A stretch of DNA of 64,000 nucleotides from Anthonomus grandis grandis (GCF_022605725.1 NC_065556.1:3906001-3970000); one strand, 5' to 3'. Positions 34,100 through 46,060 are shown, counted from the stretch's first letter. Numbers and translations are program-made. Notes: generated from the letters alone by a model not told the origin.

Positions 34100-35460
34100 G
34101 CAACGATAAAAATTCGGAAATTGTTATAACCATAGGCAAATTGTAAATCCAAAGAGTAATATTTTTAATTTTAAAATAAAATATTACACTTTCCTGTAGT
34201 TATTTTTCGAAAAATATTTTGGCTACATTTGTCAAAATTTTCTTTAAAGTTCCGTATTACCTTAGCTAGCTCACAGCTTACAAATGCTTCAAAAACTGTC
34301 CAAGAAATGCATAAAATTACCAGTATATAATATACAGTACTTTTATTTCAAAACGAACCAACCTTAATAAATTCTAAAAAAAAAAAAAACACGTTGATAT
34401 ATAGAGGGACGTTTAATTTAATATTTGACAAAAAAATAATCATTATTAGAGCCGTCATTTCCGCTAAAGGCAATCTCTTCCACCTCTAATATATGATTAT
34501 TTTCAAGAGTTTTAAACTCTTAAGAAGAAACACTCATCGAGACGTAAAATAAAGATTTTGGGTAGTAGTAAAACTATTTTGTGATTATTTCAGTAGTAAC
34601 TTCTGACTTCAGCTGCGTGGATTTTTTTTGAAATGGGCTACGATAATAAGGGAAACTATGATGATACAGTCTTTCTACTTCTTCCAGTACTTTAGAGCTA
34701 CTTATCTAAAATAGACTAAAAACTACCCGAAATGCAAATTATTTATTTACTTAATAGGAAGATTCAAATTTAAAAAACCTTTGTATCAGTTGTGTATTGC
34801 ACTTGAAGCCCTTAAATGGATTAAGTTTTAATTAAATAAAGGTGCACCAAGCTGCAATACGAAATCGAATTGTTTTGTATTTTAGTGTTTTGAAAAAAGT
34901 TTCTGTACTGTACTATAAACCAGCTGTGATCCAAAAAAGGATTTTAAATATTTTAAAGAAAGAAAGTTGCTGTATTTTTCTTCCAAAATAGGAGGGTATA
35001 GAGTTGATTGCACATATTATTGGTGATTGGCTCTTATTCATAATATTTTATGTATTTATTTTCCTCTTTTCCTTTGGTTTTCCGGTTACCCTACCCTACA
35101 GAAGTCAATAATACGTACCACCTTTATCTCTTCTGCTTCTCTATAAGATGTTGCAAACAACCAAAAATGTTTATTTGTTACTTAAAGACTATACTTCAAT
35201 AAAAATATGGATTTTCTTAACAAGTAATAAAATTTTTCGTAGAATTTCTTCCAAACCTTAAGGTCTGTACAACAGAGACCGACTCAGAAAATAACCGTAG
35301 AGCATGGGAAACAGAAGATACACTTGTGTGATTGTAAATTAATTCTTGATAATGGGTTTTTTTGTTAATGTTATTTATAATTTATTATTACTATATATTA
35401 TTATTATTAGTTACAGTTATTTATCATTTGTAAAGGTTTTTTTATTTTATACACTAGATA
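34100..35460. other. Non-coding stretch, nothing recognised
   Basis: AT-rich, including a 12-bp A run near 34380. No conserved reading frame or paired repeat ends. Confidence 0.35.
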
Positions 35461-36039
35461 TTTAGAACATTGAAAGGCTAGAAGCAGCATGCCGCAAGAC
35501 TACGGGCAGTTTGTTTGCTTGCAACATCTCTGATGCATTAATGCCGAAAGGTTAGTTAGAACTAGAAAAAATCACTTTATAATATCATAAAATATTGTTA
35601 CTTTTTTGATAGGCATAAAACGATACTACTATTCCCCTTTAATAAAATATCAAGCATTTTTTTAAATAAAATATGATAAGATACTCTCTCTAGAAAAAAG
35701 TAATAACATGGCAACGCCGCTCGATTGGAGTGTTAATGTCACCGACACAAAAAATCATTACCAGTGACGTCGTCAAAAAATATTTACATAATAAATATTT
35801 ATTAATTATAGAATATGGTTTATGGAATATAAGTAATATTACAATTTATGAACTAGTTATGTGTTTTTTAACGCACTTTATTAGAGTAAAGATCCTAGCT
35901 AAAAATTTAATTTACATAATTACCTTTAATTTACATAAAAAAGCAATTTTATGTAAATTAAATATTTTAAAGCTATTATAGATTTCTTAATAATTCATGT
36001 TTTAGCATAATTTTTTTTTTACATTTTGCATAGTTTTAT

Positions 36040-36960
36040 TGTATTAAACAAAAGCAGATTTACATCACTTATTTTATACCACATCACATAATACACATAA
36101 ATTCAAAAAGTTTGCATCACCCAAAATTTTTTTCAAAAGTGTTTTTTCATCAGCAAAAATAGATTAGAAGCTTATTAATTAATTGATTAGTTTCAATAAG
36201 GAAAACTACTAAAATGCTTATATAACAAACTTTATTACTCAAGATTTTTTTTAAGGTGATTTTTTAATACAAATTAAAATTCAAAAATTGACAGTTTTTC
36301 TTACTAAAGGTTCGAAAACTCTTTCGTGTATTTCCACCACTAGCATTTATACAAGCTTGAAGATGCCTGCCCATACCGTTAATGAGATTGGAGATATGCT
36401 GTTGACGAATATTATGCCATTCTTATATCTTCCTCCTGCAAAGGGTGGTACGGGGTCTGCATGAACAAGCTGGGCAGCTCTTCATGGCTCCCTTTATACC
36501 CGTATCCAATGACTATCGTGCACCAAACAGATTCTTGTTTTGTCAGAAAAAAAACACCGAGTTCCAATAATCTGCAGGTAAAGCCATGTGCTCTTGTGCC
36601 CACTGTAGTCGATGAACTTTATGCTTAGGTTATAGTTGGGATCGTCGTAATGGTCGCCTCAAACGTATTGCCGGTAATCGCTTCCGCAATGTGGAGACCG
36701 ATACTTGAACTCCCAATCTATTTCTAGCATATCTCTTTGGCTGTTATTGACATAGTTTAGTTTCTTCAAATAGTTAAGTGAATATAACTGTTATATAAAC
36801 AATGATCCAATGTGATCCAAGAACCGAGAGTGGCCTTCTTTAAGTAAAGTCACTAGTTTTGCACGGTCAATCTCACTTATGTCTTGTCGATGCATGTTTT
36901 CACGTGAACTTATAAAATGTAACTGTCTTAACCTTAATAATCAAACCAAAAATGGAACTT
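36040..36960 (-). pseudogene. Tc1-type transposase relic
   Basis: Minus-strand Tc1-like element inside the RAG1-like deletion derivative. The frame near 36600-36510 reads WAQEHMALPADYWNSVFFSD, the Tc1 block preceding and including the first catalytic Asp ('W...W..V.WSDE'). Near 36430-36340 another frame gives HNIRQQHISNLINGMGRHLQ followed by ACINASGGNT, the conserved C-terminus of Tc1 transposases. The CAAAAAGTTTGCATCACCCA near 36105 is a typical Tc1-family sub-terminal sequence. The middle with the remaining catalytic residues is missing or unreadable. Dead copy. Confidence 0.7.
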
Positions 36961-37190
36961 ACAACAAAATTGTTAACATGCGATGAATACGAAAGATAAA
37001 CATTGATAAATAAGCCCACAAAAAATTGCTAAGGAGGTTAGCAATTTTTAAGAGGTTAAGAATTTCTTCTATAAAAACAAGGGCAGGCAAAACTTCTGAA
37101 TCTATGTTAATATACAGGGTACCGACTTCTTAAAAAAAAACAATCTACCCAATGGCTTTTTTAAAAATACATATTAACTATAGGTATGTA

Positions 37191-37309
37191 GAGTTTGCAT
37201 CTTGTGTTTAACAAATCTCCAAATTTCAATAAAAATGAAATAAATTTTTATTTCAAAGTTTTTTTAAATTTGGTATCGAAATTTTGTTAAGCACAAGATG
37301 CAAACTACT
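37191..37309. repeat. Inverted repeat at the edge of the FERM block
   Basis: GTTTGCATCTTGTG at about 37192-37205 and CACAAGATGCAAAC at about 37292-37305 are exact reverse complements, spaced by about 86 bp of AT-rich sequence. A small foldback insertion immediately upstream of the exon is possible. Confidence 0.5.
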
Positions 37310-37322
37310 TTATCATCTACAG

Positions 37323-37484
37323 CTGGGATAGAGGTATTATATCCTTGTACCGTTCATTTGCTTTACAATGGGGAAAACTTTGAATGTGAGTACAAATCAA
37401 ATCAAACTGGTCGTCAACTTATAGAGAATATCTGCAAAGTTCAAAATTTACAAGAATATGACTTTTGGGGTTTGAAATATATAG
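37323..37484 (+). CDS. FERM F1-lobe exon (host gene fragment)
   Basis: A 162-nt candidate exon with an acceptor (CATCTACAG ending at 37322) and a donor (GTATGT at 37485), phase 1 at both ends. It encodes about 54 residues containing CTVHLLYNGENFECEYKSNQ, then TGRQLIENICKVQNLQEYDF and WGLKYI. The pattern (LL..G..FE.....GR.L...IC...NL.E.D..GL.Y) is that of the ubiquitin-like F1 lobe beginning a FERM domain, as in band 4.1, FRMD and FERM-type tyrosine phosphatases, which link membrane proteins to cortical actin. Which family member cannot be decided. No partner exon was found in the window. It lies within a transposon-derived region, so it may be a genuine exon flanked by insertions or a captured fragment. 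Confidence 0.6.
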
Positions 37485-38541
37485 GTATGTACATAGGTAA
37501 TATGCTATTTTTCTGCCAAAACAAAATATATATCAATCCTATTAATAAAACCATGGAGAAAATTCACGTTTTTTTATACCCTATTAATTGATAAGAATTT
37601 CCAAAAAATCTATTTAGATTTAAAAATATAAAGATTCTTCTATTTCACACACACACAGTCACATCCAAGTTTTTTTTTGCTATACATATTTCATAGATCC
37701 CCTATTCTACGCTTATGATGACGGTTCTCCCAGGATGTGATGTTATGAAAGTATCGGTATTTATTTTTGAAAAGATCGGCTTAAATAGTCTTTTTTTATC
37801 GTCCGGTACAAATGGCACAATTTTTTACCATCGTAACAGTTTACAAAAATAGTCAAATGAGACCCTTTTTAACTGAAAAAAAAAAACACAGAATTTCATG
37901 AATGGCAAATTTAAACACAAAGCTGTTTGACATTTCGCGTATCACGGAGAAGCTGAAGCTTGCCGTAAGTATTGCCATTCCATTTTTTTTAGAAGCGATC
38001 TTAGGAATACGAACGCTTAGGAATAAGTTTTTTGGCTTAAAGATGTTTTATTTACCCCTAGAATAGTTTATATCTATTTCTATTTTTTATTTTCAATATA
38101 AATTCCAAACACAACACAAATAAGTTAAATTAACATCATTAAATGTTTTAATACATATATATCTGGAAATTTTCTCTTTTCTAAATGTGTGTAAACAGAG
38201 AACCGGTAAATATTTCTGTACATTTGTATAACACCCCCTTGCCCCTGATTACATATATTGAACTCAAAGAAAGGTGTTGTTTGTCACGGCATTTTAAATA
38301 TATACTAAACTTGGCAGCATTAGGATGAACATATAATCTTGACGAGAAATCTTGTTTTAGTTTATATTTTTATATGTAATTTATTTGTTGCCTTTAGTTG
38401 GAATGAAGATATATATAGCTTTATAACGCGCAAGTGACAATGCTAATCGACGTGTCCGAACAATAAAAGAAGAAAAAACACCTGATGTTTAAATGAATTT
38501 GTTCATTTTATCGTGAATTCCCTGTATATTATAATACTTAC

Positions 38542-38691
38542 TTGGAACACCACTTGCGGAGGGTCTTCCCAAATGGCCTTTGCGCGGAGTAGATTTACAT
38601 TTTTTTTCATTGACTGATTTGATATTTTCTTCTGGTATCAGGGAACAAGACGTTTCTTTTTCATTTTCATAGGCAGTCCTATTTTCTGAAT
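38542..38691 (-). CDS. Candidate internal exon, unknown protein
   Basis: On the minus strand a 150-nt open segment lies between a good acceptor (TTGTGCTTTCAG, AG at 38693-38692) and a strong donor (GTAAGT, 38541-38536), phase 1 at both ends. It encodes SENRTAYENEKETSCSLIPE then ENIKSVNEKKCKSTPRKGHL and GRPSASGVPS: polar, charged and probably disordered. I do not recognise a family. The symmetric phase would allow in-frame skipping. It could be a host exon or part of a spliced transposon gene; no neighbouring exon was identified. Confidence 0.35.
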
Positions 38692-38779
38692 CTGAAAGCA
38701 CAATAACTGTTATTACTTTACCGAACCTCAGGTGGGAATTTATTACAATGGAAAACTGATTAAATTTTTTTAGGAACAA

Positions 38780-39500
38780 TCGCGTAACATAAAAAGCTTT
38801 ATTTTGTGCTAAAAATTACATCCCATTGATTTCGCTTAATTAATAATTCCATTCAGTGGTGTAGTCCCCAAAAACCGTTAGGTAATAGCTTTACATACAT
38901 AAAAATATCACTACGTATCACTCCACACGTGTTTTGCTTACGTAAACAGTAATATCATCCGGAGACGATTTTTATTTGTTCATTAGGTTTATGTCGAATA
39001 AATTATTTTAATGTAGTGAAATAAAACCTGTGACACCAAAGGTTCCAGTTCTTTATAATAGGTACTTAATTTAATGGCCAGGGCATCATTTTACTTATGA
39101 CTTTTTTATTTGGGATAATAATAGTTTATTAATATTAACGCTTTAGTATTTCCCTTTTTCCTTATTATAACCAAAGTTGCTGACAAAGCCTTTCTAAACC
39201 TAAATAATATTTAAAATGGGAGCATACCAGAAAAATACAGTTATTTGATTAAAAAAAGGGAAAGGGCTTTTGTTTAAATGTTTGTTAAGTTAATTCATTA
39301 TTTAAACCAATACCTGTAAAAATTAAACCTTAATTTGTTTTAGAAAGTATAGATGACTTGCAGCACATCAATCGCTTAATCCTAAACAGGACTGCGTCTA
39401 GGATTTTTTTTACCTGTTCTGCAATTGTCTTGGATTAGTTAAAAGGATAAGCCCTAGATACAAATTTTTAGTTCTTAGGAGCCACAGCCATTAAAATGAA
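38780..39500. other. Non-coding stretch, nothing recognised
   Basis: No recognisable frame, repeat or element end. Confidence 0.3.
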
Positions 39501-39529
39501 TCCATTAAACATAACCTCCTAAATATGAT

Positions 39530-39930
39530 GTGGGTCAATACAAGAAAAGAAATCTAAAACTATATCTTCCTAATTTTACGCAAGAATACTTGATGGAAGT
39601 TTGGAAAAAAGCAAAAGCAACGCCTGTTTTTAAAACGAGTAGTGTCAATAATACCTTATATACACTATATATTATATGCCTTATTTTCCATCTTTTTTAT
39701 CTCTTATTTGAGATGTTGTAGAATAAGTTAACAATCCTAAATTCCTTTGGTTTGTTTTCCGAAAGAATCATCATTTTTCATCTGATTAACGGAATAAGTT
39801 GGAGGAGTTGGAGGACCTAGGAAAATAAAATTCGAATTGCGGTAATTTTTACCTACTTCTCAAAGTTCTTTGTGAGGGTTGCATTTTTTTACAAGAAGAT
39901 CGACGCAATGGGTTTCGGCAATAAGCTTTT
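39530..39930 (+). pseudogene. Short LINE reverse-transcriptase fragment
   Basis: The frame at 39530-39721 contains TQEYLMEVWKKAKATPVFKT, matching the RT fingers motif before 'NYRPIS' (compare WKKAKICPVFKSG in LINE A). Near 39850-39890 another frame suggests a worn 'SVLPYFSKFFERI'-like block. Highly decayed and truncated on both sides; assignment rests mainly on one motif. Confidence 0.45.
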
Positions 39931-40500
39931 ATCTATTTATTAGTGAAATGTAAAAAAAAATACTTTCAATATATTAAGTGCATAATGCAGTAATTAGCAC
40001 ACGTATTTGAGAATAAATTAATATCCGATTAAAATGCCCGAAATTTCAACACTTTCTTAAATAGAGAATGGAAGATGATTTACAAAACAAAATATCAAGT
40101 TATAAACAACTGCTAAAGCATTTAAAAATGAGCACGAATATAAATACTTATGGATAAGCAATGGTACGATATTTCTAAGAAAAAATGACACATCAAAAGT
40201 CATCCTTGTTCACTCGGAAAAGGAATTGGAAAACTAAAAAGGCCTCCAACAAAAATAAAAGCGGTGTATATGAATATTCAAAGTATTCGAAATAAAATTG
40301 ATGATGGGATATTCTAGGTCTCTCAGAAACATGGATGAATGAAATTGAAGCATTTCTTTGTGATATAAATAACTATACAGCTATCCATTCTTGCAGAGAT
40401 GGCAGAGGGGGAGGAGCAACAGTGTATATTAAAAACACATTAAAGTGTCGTGAAGTGGATAAGTCAAAATCTCATGAAAGTGTTAACTGGGTTTGTGTAA

Positions 40501-42036
40501 ATGTTGGCGATCAATGAGGAGGTGCTAGAAATGATGAAAACACGTGACTTTATATACAAAAGAAAAATAAAAAATCCTAGTAATGTGTTTTGTGATCAAG
40601 AATTTTGTACAATCAAAAATAAAATAACAAATAAAATAGAAACAATAAAAAATCAGTATTGTCGTAGAGAATGGGAACATGCAGGCACCAGCCAAAAGAA
40701 ACAATGGCAATTTATTAACAATTTAAAAAAAAAATCAAAAAACACTCAAATTAATTCTTTAAATACAAATGGAACAATTATTGAAAAAAAAGGATATTGT
40801 CTCAATTGTCTAAATAAACATTTTTTACAAGTCGAAGAGAATATTGTTAATGAACTTATTAGCCAGAGTCAACATATTGATAATGAAATTGTATTCGATG
40901 AAGTTGATTGATGTAGTGATCGTATGTTGAAAGTAGCACCAACCAGTTCTGATGAGGTTTCTGAAATTATCATGGGATTAAAGCGAAATTGATCTCCGGG
41001 CGAGGATGGGATAACAGTGTTGGACATAATTAATTAAAAGATTATATTATAAATATAATTACAAAATTAATAAATAATGTCTTTAATACTGGTGTGTATC
41101 CCAATGAATTAAAAAAGAATAAAATTACTCTTACTACAAACCCATTACTGTTGTTAACACCCTATCAAAAATAATAGAAAAAATTATTAAAAAAAGATTC
41201 ACGTCTAAACAAAAATACATTGGTGGATAGTTATCAATATGGTTTCATTGAAAATAGCAGTACTCTCGCGGCAACATTTGATTTTATTAGCTATATCTTA
41301 AACTCCCTAGATAGGAGGGAAATTGTAGTTGTGGTATTCATTGCTTACAGCCGGCCTTTGACGTAGTATAAGTTTCGATATTTTGTTAAAAAAGTTAAGG
41401 CTCATTGTATTTGGAAACCTCCTTTTAAATCTAATTCAGAGCTACTTGACAATGACAGAAGTCAATATGTTTCCTGGGAGGGTGGAGCTAGTGAATTGTC
41501 TTCAAACAGGTATGGAGTGCCTCAAGGCTCTGTATTAGGGCCCTTATTGTATATTTTGTACGTTTTGAGTTTGAGGTGTGCCAACCTGCGAGCTCGTGTA
41601 TATATAGGAGGAAATGAACAAGAGTTGGCACAATTTATTAATGCTGATCTGAGCTTGTACTATAAATGGCTAGTTTGCAACAGATTAATAATTAATATAG
41701 ACAAAACCAAATATATGCGCTTCAAACAAAAAAACAACCAAGTAGATAATATTCAACTAAACATAAATGGGATCAACCTGGAGAAAGTTACTTTTATGAA
41801 ATATCTCGGTCCGAATATTGATCAGTCATTGAATTGGCAAACTCATATAAACAAAATAACATCCAAAATAAATGCAATGATACCCTGTACATATAGAAGC
41901 CGAAACTACCTAACAGATAATACAAAAATGAATATCTATAAAGCCTTTTTCTTGTCCCATCTCAGATATTTGTTGTCTATATGGGGAACCTGTTCTAAGA
42001 CTAAATTTAACAATGTCCAAACATTACAAAATGAGG
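40501..42036 (+). pseudogene. LINE D ORF2, linker and reverse transcriptase
   Basis: The 136-codon open part (40501-40911) is the basic linker between endonuclease and RT (MMKTRDFIYKRKIKN, then REWEHAGTSQKKQWQFINNL). RT is badly frameshifted between 40960 and 41490: remnants of SPGEDGIT and a 'QYGF' block can be traced. It reopens at 41496 with RYGVPQGSVLGPLLYILYV. The active-site ADD box is absent: the text passes from YVLSLRCANLRARVYI directly to NEQELAQFINADLSLYYKWL, so a deletion has removed it. Then VCNRLIINIDKTKYMRF, VTFMKYLGPNIDQSLNWQTH and SHLRYLLSIWG follow. Inactive. Confidence 0.8.
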
Positions 42037-42387
42037 GGGAAATTCGGCTAGTGACAGGTCTTTTAACCGGTCACTGGCACTTAAGAAGCCATCTCCATAC
42101 CATCGGTATTGCGGACAACCCGGAATGCCGATGGTGCTGTGAGGAGGATGAAACCATTGACCATGTAGTCGGGGAGTGCCCAGCACTCTCGCGCGCCAGT
42201 TTCAAATACTTGGGTAACACTTTCAGTGTACCGAGTGACTTTAAGTCCTTCAGACCAGAGAGCTTTATCGGTTTCTCTAAGGCCGTTGGGCTCTGGTAAC
42301 CCCCGGTGGGGCATGACGGGTCCATCAGGAGACCTATATGCACAACTGCCTTGGAAGCCCACTGTTTCGACAATTTCAATTTCATGG
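42036..42387 (+). mobile_element. 3' fragment of a second LINE inserted into LINE D
   Basis: LINE D coding sequence breaks at VQTLQNE (about 42035) and resumes as VLKILFQYDILTNAESL at about 42388. The intervening piece reads RLVTGLLTGHWHLRSHLHTI, then CRWCCEEDETIDHVVGECPA, the C-terminal zinc-binding segment that follows RNase H in other insect LINEs, then a stop at 42297-42299 and a 3' UTR with CCCCGGTGGGGCATGACGGG. A very short, 5'-truncated insertion of an unrelated LINE family. No poly(A) is visible. Its base composition is clearly less AT-rich than LINE D. Confidence 0.75.
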
Positions 42388-42679
42388 GGTCCTTAAAATA
42401 TTATTTCAGTATGATATACTTACGAATGCAGAGTCGCTTTATAGAGAGCTGGAAGTTTTTAAATTAAAAAGGTTAATGGAGTTTGAAAAATTTAAACTCA
42501 TGTATAAAATTATAAACACAAAATGTAAATGTAATACAACTGTTATATTCTCAAATGACGTTCATAGACACAATACCAGAGGTGAGTTAAATTTATATGT
42601 CATGTATAATAGAACGATAATTGGATTGAATAGCCTAATGTACTCTGCATGTAAAGCATTTAATAGGCTACCTATTTAA
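42388..42679 (+). pseudogene. LINE D RT C-terminal tail
   Basis: Continuation of LINE D after the insertion. Blocks LYRELEVFKLKRLMEFEKFK, HRHNTRGELNLYV and ACKAFNRLP form the usual C-terminus of this LINE type ('H.TR....L......F.GP..WN.LP'). It ends with a stop at 42677-42679; the 3' UTR continues to the A run near 42940. Confidence 0.75.
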
Positions 42680-42959
42680 GAAATATTCAAAATTTTAAAA
42701 CTTTTGTAATAAAACCAAAAAAATACTTTTCTATTTAATCGGATTAATTATGTGGCTACTTTTCCTAAAATTTATTTATAGTAATCTACTTTCAATTTAT
42801 TTGTATATACCTAACTATGATTTTTGTATACACTGTTTTTAATTGTTATTCGTATTTCTCGAGGCCAGCGCTATAAGCACTGTTTAGAGTTTTAGTGTAA
42901 AAAATTGTATGTAATATTTTTGAGTAATATAAAAGTGTTTAAAAAAAAAGATATCGTAA

Positions 42960-44745
42960 TGCAGTTTTTACTTTTAATATTTAGCTAGTTTTATAAGTCT
43001 TAAGGATTTGTCAAGAATATAGACAAAAAGTTCAAAAAATTTACAGAAGTAAGAAATGTAGTATAGTATTAAAATGTTCAGAAGCGCAAGCAAGCTTCAA
43101 TTTAATACAAATTAATGAAATTTTTAGACATCTAGCTTTACCATCTCTCTGACAACATTGATATTTAATCTATTCCTAGAAAAGAGGATAAGCGGAGTTT
43201 GACGCGAGTCTAGAAATCAGATTTTAACATAGAACAAGCAATAGTGGTAAAACATATAACAATTTACGTTCAATATATCCTGACGTCAATAAACTGAATA
43301 GAATTGAATTGAAGAAATCATTCCCTGAATGTTCGTGGAATTTTCACGAAGGTTTCACTGAATGTCTGTAAAGTTGTAACGTTAATATTTATCAGTGATT
43401 GTGTATGGAATATATTGTGTACATATCCACATTTCTTTCGCACAAGATAAAAACTTTCTAAATTATGCATATAAGCCGTAGTCAACAGCCTTAAATGTAA
43501 AAATATATCCAAACAAACATCCTTATGATCCAATTATCGTTTTCTCCACTGGTGTATATTGTCAATTCCTATTTCGCTATCATGTTTACCTTCTTGCTTT
43601 AAATTTGCTGATATACCAATAAATAAGAGAGGTAATTGAACTAACCACCTTTTTCAATAGTTTCCACTCTATCTGAAGAAGTGGATAGTCTTGCAATTAT
43701 ACTTATCATTAAGTTTTCTATTAATTCCAAGCTAATAACAAAAATCTGCAGATACTTTATATTTCACTTTATGAGAAATCATCGTGATTCCCTTAATTGT
43801 CTGTAATTTCTTAATCTTAATTCCTTCAATCTTCGTAATTCCTTAATCACCCGTAGGTCTTCTGCAGCAAATTTGATTATGATAGTCACGGAATATTGTT
43901 GTTGAAGTGAGGCTTTCATTATGGTTATTAAAGCTTCTAAATGAGGTTAGAAGTTAAAATTTGAATCTCATGAAAGCTTTTTTCGATCTGTTTGAGCTCT
44001 TCTTAGATCCGCCCTTGCAACCAGTACTTATTGTCGAGTATAAGCAAAAAGTGCAAACTTAACTGCAAGTTGTAACATTTGCAAATTATTTTTGTTATGT
44101 GGTATGGAACCTAATACCGAAACCTGTAGTAGGAACAATAATATTAATGTCGCATATAATATGATTTACTATTAGCTTTAGAGATATTAAAGTTCTTTTT
44201 TTAAACGAGATAAAAAATATTCAAGTGGTTTGAATGGTTCAAGTTGCTTTTGCTATTAAATTATGTTTTCAAGTAATAGCTCATCATAGTAATACCCATT
44301 GGCAACATTTATGTAATAAAACTGTTTTCATCTGATGTCTATTTAAAATCTGCCTAGAAATATTAAATAAACAAATATTTTTTAACAATAAAGTTCAAAG
44401 AAAACATATGTGCACTTATTTTTACGAATATGTTTGATACACCACTGTTTATACCTATTTTACTACATTGTTTTCATAGGATTGAGATTGATGACTATTA
44501 TTATCTTTAGATAGGTAATTACCTTAATTAAGTTTAATTTGTTATGAATCAAAATTGCGGATATATGCTATAATTCTGAATAACGTATAATAGGCAGTAC
44601 AGAAACTATTTACATATTTCGTTTTATTGTAGAAAAAAGTTAAAAAAGGCTGGCAAAATTAGGCAACGCTTCAATACCAGCTGGTGTCAAAAGACCTTGT
44701 TTTTAAATAAATAAAAAACCTTAAAAATGTCGTTTTTGCCAAATA
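42960..44745. other. Non-coding stretch with a possible LINE tail
   Basis: Mostly unrecognised. At about 43270-43312 the sequence AATAAACTGAATAGAATTGA resembles a LINE 3' end with a short GAATT-type tail, so 43080-43312 may be a 3' stub. Nothing else is supported. Confidence 0.35.
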
Positions 44746-44749
44746 ATAA

Positions 44750-46060
44750 CAATATAATGCTTTATTGTCAAAAAATTTTACAATTCGTAGACAAAGCCTA
44801 AGTAAAGATAAGAGAATACAGAACATACAAAAATACAAAAAAATACACATATACAATTTTTTTACAATTTAACAAAATTGTATGAGGTCAAAATACAAAC
44901 AAAAAATAAAGAAATGAATTAGTAAATAAATAAAAAAGAAAAATCAATATACACTAAAATATATACAAGATCAAGAGGTAAACAAACCAAGAATATATAG
45001 CAACACAAAGGCGTACAATAAAATATTTAAAAAAAATATTTTAGCTTTTTGTTTTAACTAAATGTGTAGGAAATTAAATTTAAGTATAAAGAAAAAACTC
45101 GTTTACTGTATACAAGGCTTTCTCCAGTAAGTAGGATTTTAATGCTTTGCGAAATGAGGGAAAGGAAGGACTTTATTTCTAATGGCAGATGTTGTGCATT
45201 TTTTTCGCATTATACAGAATCGATTTTTTGAGGGATTGGAAGATGAAAATCACGCTCTGTGTTCCCGAGTGAGTAACTGTGAAGTGGCCCTTCTGAAGTA
45301 GCTGTAACGTGCTTACGGATTAAACAAATGTATTGAAATATGACTAAGGAAGGAAGTGTTAAAATTTTGAATTTTTTAAAGAAATGCTGGCAGTGGGTTC
45401 TACTGTTTAGCCCAAGTGAGTAACGAATAACGGCATAATACACTGTTCTAGCTGTGGATAAATTAAGTTCCTTAGAAACTGATTTGGACGCAAAACAGGC
45501 AGAGCTTAATTTTTTTAATAAAGCGTCAATATGCAAATCCCATTTTAGGAAGTTATCGACAATAAGTCCCAAGAATTTTACTGAATTAACGACGTCAATA
45601 ATGATATTATTTAGTATAAAAGACTAAAACGTACTTTTATATGATAAAACCTTTAGAAAAAAAGTTTTAGAAATGTTAAGGCATAGGAGATTAGAATCGC
45701 ACCAACACTTTATAGTCAATAAGTAAATAAAAACGATATTATGGAGTGTTGTGTTGTCTGGATTACTCCAAGTAAAACTGGTATCATCCGCGAAGAGACA
45801 AATTTTCACTCAGGTTAGCAATGTCGTTGATAAACAGCAGAAGTAAAACAGGGCCTAAGACAGATTTCTGTGGTACTCCACATTTAATTGGCTTGCAAGA
45901 AGACATCGTCGAATCAACCCTTACAAGCTGACTTCTGTTAATAAGATATAACTTAAGCCATTCAAGAGGCGTACTTTTAAATCCCCAATACTGTAACTTA
46001 TTAATTAGAATGTTATGCTATATAAAGTCTTTTTTTGTCTTGGCAAGGATTAGGTTTTAT
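44750..46060 (-). pseudogene. LINE E, 5'-truncated retrotransposon
   Basis: Minus-strand LINE. From the right: INKLQYWGFKSTPLEWLKLY near 46000, VRVDSTMSSCKPIKCGVPQK then SVLGPVLLLLFINDI near 45870 (the GVPQGS block), a frameshift, then the active-site FADDTSFTW in the frame 45624-45809 with WCDSNLLCLNISKTFFL. A further shift leads to VKFLGLIVDNFLKWDLHIDA (45530-45585) and LKKLSSACFASKSV. Then comes the tail LPSLVIFQYICLIRKHVT, and SFRKALKSYLLEKALYTVNE near 45100. The catalytic box survives but the reading frame does not. The 3' end, about 44755, reads GACAATAAAGCATTATATTG. Its 5' truncation point falls inside the DUF7869-like fragment at 46060-46330. Confidence 0.8.

Larger units (their letters stand above)
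35463..38270 (+). mobile_element. Deleted copy of the RAG1-like element, interrupted
   Basis: A non-autonomous relative of the element at 57877-61945. The left end (TTAGAACATTGAAAGGCTAG at 35463-35482, then CAGTTTGTTTGCTTGCAACA) matches the left end there. Homology then skips directly from the 5' flank (GGCAACGCCGC near 35710; 58190 in the full copy) to its 3' flank (CACCGACA...ACCAGTGACGTCGTC near 35740; 61130 in the full copy), so the whole transposase is deleted. At about 35998 the homology is broken by a 1.7-kb foreign block and resumes at about 37700 (CTATTCTACGCTTATGATGACGG, as at 61338), running to about 38270. The last terminal repeat is lost. The foreign block holds a Tc1 relic and the FERM exon. 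Confidence 0.78.
40060..42950 (+). mobile_element. LINE D, decayed plus-strand retrotransposon
   Basis: The ORF1 end (YLWISNGTIFLRKNDTSKVI near 40140) is followed by ORF2 endonuclease pieces (ILGLSETWMNEIEAF near 40310-40350, GGGATVYIKNTL near 40410), a deletion, the linker (open 40501-40911), RT remnants, and a 3' end with an A run near 42940. An internal 350-bp piece from another LINE (42036-42387) interrupts it. Overall length about 2.9 kb including that insertion. Confidence 0.78.

Noticed and set aside
41496..42299. Single 267-residue protein with RT and zinc domain
   Set aside because: Chimera of LINE D and an inserted fragment of another LINE; the junction is visible when compared with the downstream continuation of LINE D.
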